DNA from: Nissabacter sp. SGAir0207
Lineage (GTDB): Bacteria; Pseudomonadota; Gammaproteobacteria; Enterobacterales; Enterobacteriaceae
NCBI RefSeq assembly: GCF_005491205.1
Contig: NZ_CP028035.1
Location: 1,922,001 to 1,986,000, forward strand
Length of the DNA stretch: 64,000 nt
Direction of reading: 5' to 3'
Made by a program: the position numbers and the translations under genes. The notes beneath the pieces are model-generated. The model ran no database searches, was not told the DNA's origin, and worked only from the letters and a program-made list of their open reading frames with translations. Below are positions 61,658 to 64,000 of the stretch, piece after piece (within the stretch, counting starts at the first letter, position 1; every line of letters starts with the position of its first letter).

Positions 61658-63952
61658 CTACTTGCCAGCGGCGTTGGGCGCGGCGGGCGCGGGCGGCTCC
61701 TCATCCGGCGTCAGGCCACGCGCCTTGAGCATCGGGCCAATCTCTGGGTCTTTGCCGCGCCAGTCGCGGTAGAGCTGCTCGAGATCCTCACTGTTGCCGC
61801 GTGACAGCACCTGATCGCGGAAGCGCTGGCCGTTCTTCGCCGTCAGGCCGCCCTGCTCCTTGAACGCCTCAAAGGCATCATCGGCCAGCATCTGCGTCCA
61901 GAGGTAGGCGTAGTAGCCCGCCGCGTAGCCGTTGCCCCAGATGTGCTGGAAGTAGCTGGAGCGGTAGCGCGGCGGCACATACGGAATGTCCAGCCCATCC
62001 TGCTTCAGCGCCGCCGCCTCAAAGGCGTCGGCGTCTTGCAGCGGCCCGCCAGCCGCCAGCGCGTGCCAGTGCATGTCCAGCAGCGCCGCCGCCAGCAGCT
62101 CGGTCATCTCATAGCCCTTGTTAAAGGTGGTGGCGCGCTCAATCTTATCGCGCAACTCCTGCGGCATCGGTTTCTTGGTCTGGTAGTGGCGGGCATAGTG
62201 GTTGAACACCTTGGGATCGTCCGCCCAGTGCTCATTGAACTGGGAGGGGAACTCCACGAAGTCGCGCGCGGTGTTGGTGCCGGAGAGCGACACATACTGC
62301 TGGGCGGCGAAGATGCCGTGCAGCGCGTGGCCGAACTCGTGGAACATGGTGATCACGTCATCCCAAGCCAGCAACGCTGGCTGTCCCTCCGCCGGTTTGG
62401 GGAAGTTGGCGACGTTGTAGACCACTGGCCGGGTACCGAGCAGCGTTGACTGGTCAACAAAGTTGCTCATCCACGCGCCGCCGCTCTTGTTGTCGCGCTT
62501 GAAGTAGTCGGTGTAGAACAGCGCCAGCGACTTGCCCTTCTTGTCGAACACCTCATACACCTTGACGTCCGGGTGGTAGACCGGCAGATCCGGGCGCGCC
62601 TTGAAGGTGATGCCATAGAGCAGCGTGGCGGCATAGAACACGCCATCCTCCAGCACGTTATCCAGCTCAAAGTAGGGTTTGATCTGGCTCTCATCCAGAT
62701 CATATTTGGCCTTGCGCACCTGTTCGGCATAGTGCTGCCAGTCCCATGCCTCCAGCGTCATGTCCGGCTGCTGGCTCGCCATCTGCGCCTGAATATCCTG
62801 CGCCTCGCGTTTCACCCGGTCGGTGGCGGCTGGCACGATGTTGTGCATGAACGCCAGCGCCGCCTCCGGGGTTTTCGCCATCTGGTCCTGCAATTTCCAC
62901 GCGGCATAGGTCGGGAAGCCGAGCAGCTTCGCCTGCTGGCTGCGCACCTGCGCCAGCCGGGCGATCAGCAATCGGGTGTCGTTGGCATCGCCCCGCTCCG
63001 CGCGGTTCCAGGAGGCCTCAAACAGCGCCTGCCGGGTGGCGCGATCCTCCAGCGACTGCAACGCCGGCTGTTGGGTGGTGTTTTGCAGCACCAGTACCCA
63101 CTGACCCTCCAGGTTACGCGCCTTGGCCGCCTCCGCTGCCGCGGCCAGCTCCGCCTCGCTCAGCCCCGCCAGTTGCGCGGGGTCAGTCAACGCCAGCGCC
63201 CCGGCCTTGGTCGCCGCCAACAGCCGCTGGGTGAAGCGGGTGCTGAGGGTGGCCGCCTCCTGATTAAGCTGCTTGAGCTGCGCCTTGTCCGCATCGGAGA
63301 GTTGCGCGCCCGCCAGCACGAAGGATTGGCGCGTTACCTCCAGCAGGCGCAAATCCTCCGGCGCCAGCGACAGGCTCTCCCGCTGCTGGTAGAGGGTGTC
63401 GATGCGCTGGAACAGCGCGCTGTTGAGTTTGATGGTGTCATCCAGCGCCGCCAGCTGGGGCGAGATCTCCTCGTCCAGCGTTTGCAGGGCGTCACTGGTG
63501 TTGGCGGAGGTCATGGCGCTGAACACATTGTTCACCCGCCGCAGCAGTACGCCGCTGCGCTCCAGCGCCACCAGCGTGTTGTCGAAGGTGGGCGCGTCCG
63601 GGTTGCTGGCAATCTTCTCCACCTCCTCGGTTTTCTGGCGGATGCCCTCCAGCAGCGCCGGGCGGAAGTCGCCCTCTTTGATCTTGTCAAACAGCGGCGC
63701 TTCCATCGGCAACGTGCTGGCGCTGAAGAACGGATTCTCCAGCCGTTGCAGCACGGCGGTGGGCGACGAGGGGCTGGGCTGGTCGGTTGGCATGGCGGGC
63801 TCCTGTGGTGTGCTGGGGGCCGCCCCGGCCGGCAAGGCGCTGGTTCCCCAGCTTACCGCCAGCGCCAGCAGCGCCAGCCGGAAGCGGGAAACGGGACGGC
63901 AGAAGGTGGATGACAGCCGACGGCGCGGCAGATGGATAGATGGCCTGGACAT
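61658..63952 (-). CDS. dcp: Dcp-type M3A peptidyl-dipeptidase with signal peptide
   Basis: A 764-residue zinc oligopeptidase of the M3A family. The active-site motif HEFGHALHG is near residue 525, with downstream EFPSQFNEHW and GYAAGYYAYLWTQML, as in Dcp, which removes C-terminal dipeptides. Unlike E. coli Dcp (681, no leader), it has a basic N terminus, a hydrophobic stretch (FRLALLALAVSWGTSALPAGAA) and a Pro/Ser linker before the catalytic domain, predicting periplasmic location. The start at 63952 is chosen from GGGAGG upstream; a GTG at 63982 is possible. The gene is complete within the window. Confidence 0.88.
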   Translation of the reverse strand: MSRPSIHLPRRRLSSTFCRPVSRFRLALLALAVSWGTSALPAGAAPSTPQEPAMPTDQPSPSSPTAVLQRLENPFFSASTLPMEAPLFDKIKEGDFRPALLEGIRQKTEEVEKIASNPDAPTFDNTLVALERSGVLLRRVNNVFSAMTSANTSDALQTLDEEISPQLAALDDTIKLNSALFQRIDTLYQQRESLSLAPEDLRLLEVTRQSFVLAGAQLSDADKAQLKQLNQEAATLSTRFTQRLLAATKAGALALTDPAQLAGLSEAELAAAAEAAKARNLEGQWVLVLQNTTQQPALQSLEDRATRQALFEASWNRAERGDANDTRLLIARLAQVRSQQAKLLGFPTYAAWKLQDQMAKTPEAALAFMHNIVPAATDRVKREAQDIQAQMASQQPDMTLEAWDWQHYAEQVRKAKYDLDESQIKPYFELDNVLEDGVFYAATLLYGITFKARPDLPVYHPDVKVYEVFDKKGKSLALFYTDYFKRDNKSGGAWMSNFVDQSTLLGTRPVVYNVANFPKPAEGQPALLAWDDVITMFHEFGHALHGIFAAQQYVSLSGTNTARDFVEFPSQFNEHWADDPKVFNHYARHYQTKKPMPQELRDKIERATTFNKGYEMTELLAAALLDMHWHALAAGGPLQDADAFEAAALKQDGLDIPYVPPRYRSSYFQHIWGNGYAAGYYAYLWTQMLADDAFEAFKEQGGLTAKNGQRFRDQVLSRGNSEDLEQLYRDWRGKDPEIGPMLKARGLTPDEEPPAPAAPNAAGK

Positions 63953-64000
63953 GCGGATGACGCCTCCCTGTGGGCCGGCCACGCGCCGGCTAAGCTGCTG

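Noticed and set aside
1..64000. tRNA or rRNA genes, CRISPR arrays, intact insertion sequences or integrases
   Set aside because: None could be recognised by reading the sequence; subtle ones could be missed without a search tool.

Overview
The window is a high-GC chromosomal segment from an Enterobacterales bacterium. Supporting features are an OmpC/OmpF-type porin, a bcs cellulose locus of the enterobacterial bcsRQABC/bcsEFG layout, fetAB, idi, ymdB, yoaK, yedJ, yodC and MrdA/FtsI-like penicillin-binding proteins. A Serratia-like or other Yersiniaceae-like host fits, but the genus cannot be fixed from the sequence alone. No rRNA, tRNA, CRISPR array or intact insertion sequence was seen.

Layout. 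0-12 kb: the tail of an AraC/GyrI regulator; fetAB iron export; a CodA-family deaminase with a changed specificity residue; a PhzF-family enzyme; a porin; a LacI-type regulator; a DUF421 pair; a stress-type membrane protein; a BenE transporter and a DUF1641 protein. 12-16 kb: a tandem pair of paralogous elongation and division transpeptidases (PBP2-like, then PBP3-like). 16-20 kb: ymdB, idi, a DUF2231/PQQ-type sugar dehydrogenase lipoprotein pair and yoaK. 20.8-25.2 kb: a type VI secretion (T6SS) phospholipase effector module with two tandem DUF3304 genes, bracketed by a near-identical 24-26 bp direct repeat. 25-38 kb: divergent bcsRQABC and bcsEFG, without bcsZ between bcsB and bcsC. 38-43 kb: a duplicated terminator, two small genes, an HcxA-like dehydrogenase, a nitroreductase, and a peptidoglycan-hydrolase gene followed by two AT-rich genes that look like an effector/immunity cassette. 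42.7-53.5 kb: an RND tripartite pump operon and a MarR-EmrB-EmrA-outer membrane factor operon, with a candidate small RNA between them. 53.7-64 kb: assorted metabolic genes, a decayed T6SS Hcp/metallopeptidase/lipoprotein cluster, GntR and Rob-like regulators, yedJ, a sugar isomerase-like gene, yodC, a YpfH-like hydrolase with Asp in the nucleophile position, and a secreted Dcp-type peptidase.

How the parts relate. The recurring theme is the cell envelope: cellulose (probably phosphoethanolamine-modified, given bcsG), spare peptidoglycan transpeptidases, two multidrug pumps and three separate loci of probable interbacterial antagonism. The T6SS loci are orphan effector islands; no structural tss genes lie in the window. 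The strongest leads for something new are the hydrolase/membrane/periplasmic gene trio at 40.8-42.7 kb, the duplicated immunity module at 21-25 kb, the PBP2/PBP3 paralogue pair, the Asp-nucleophile YpfH homologue and the Ser-substituted CodA homologue.
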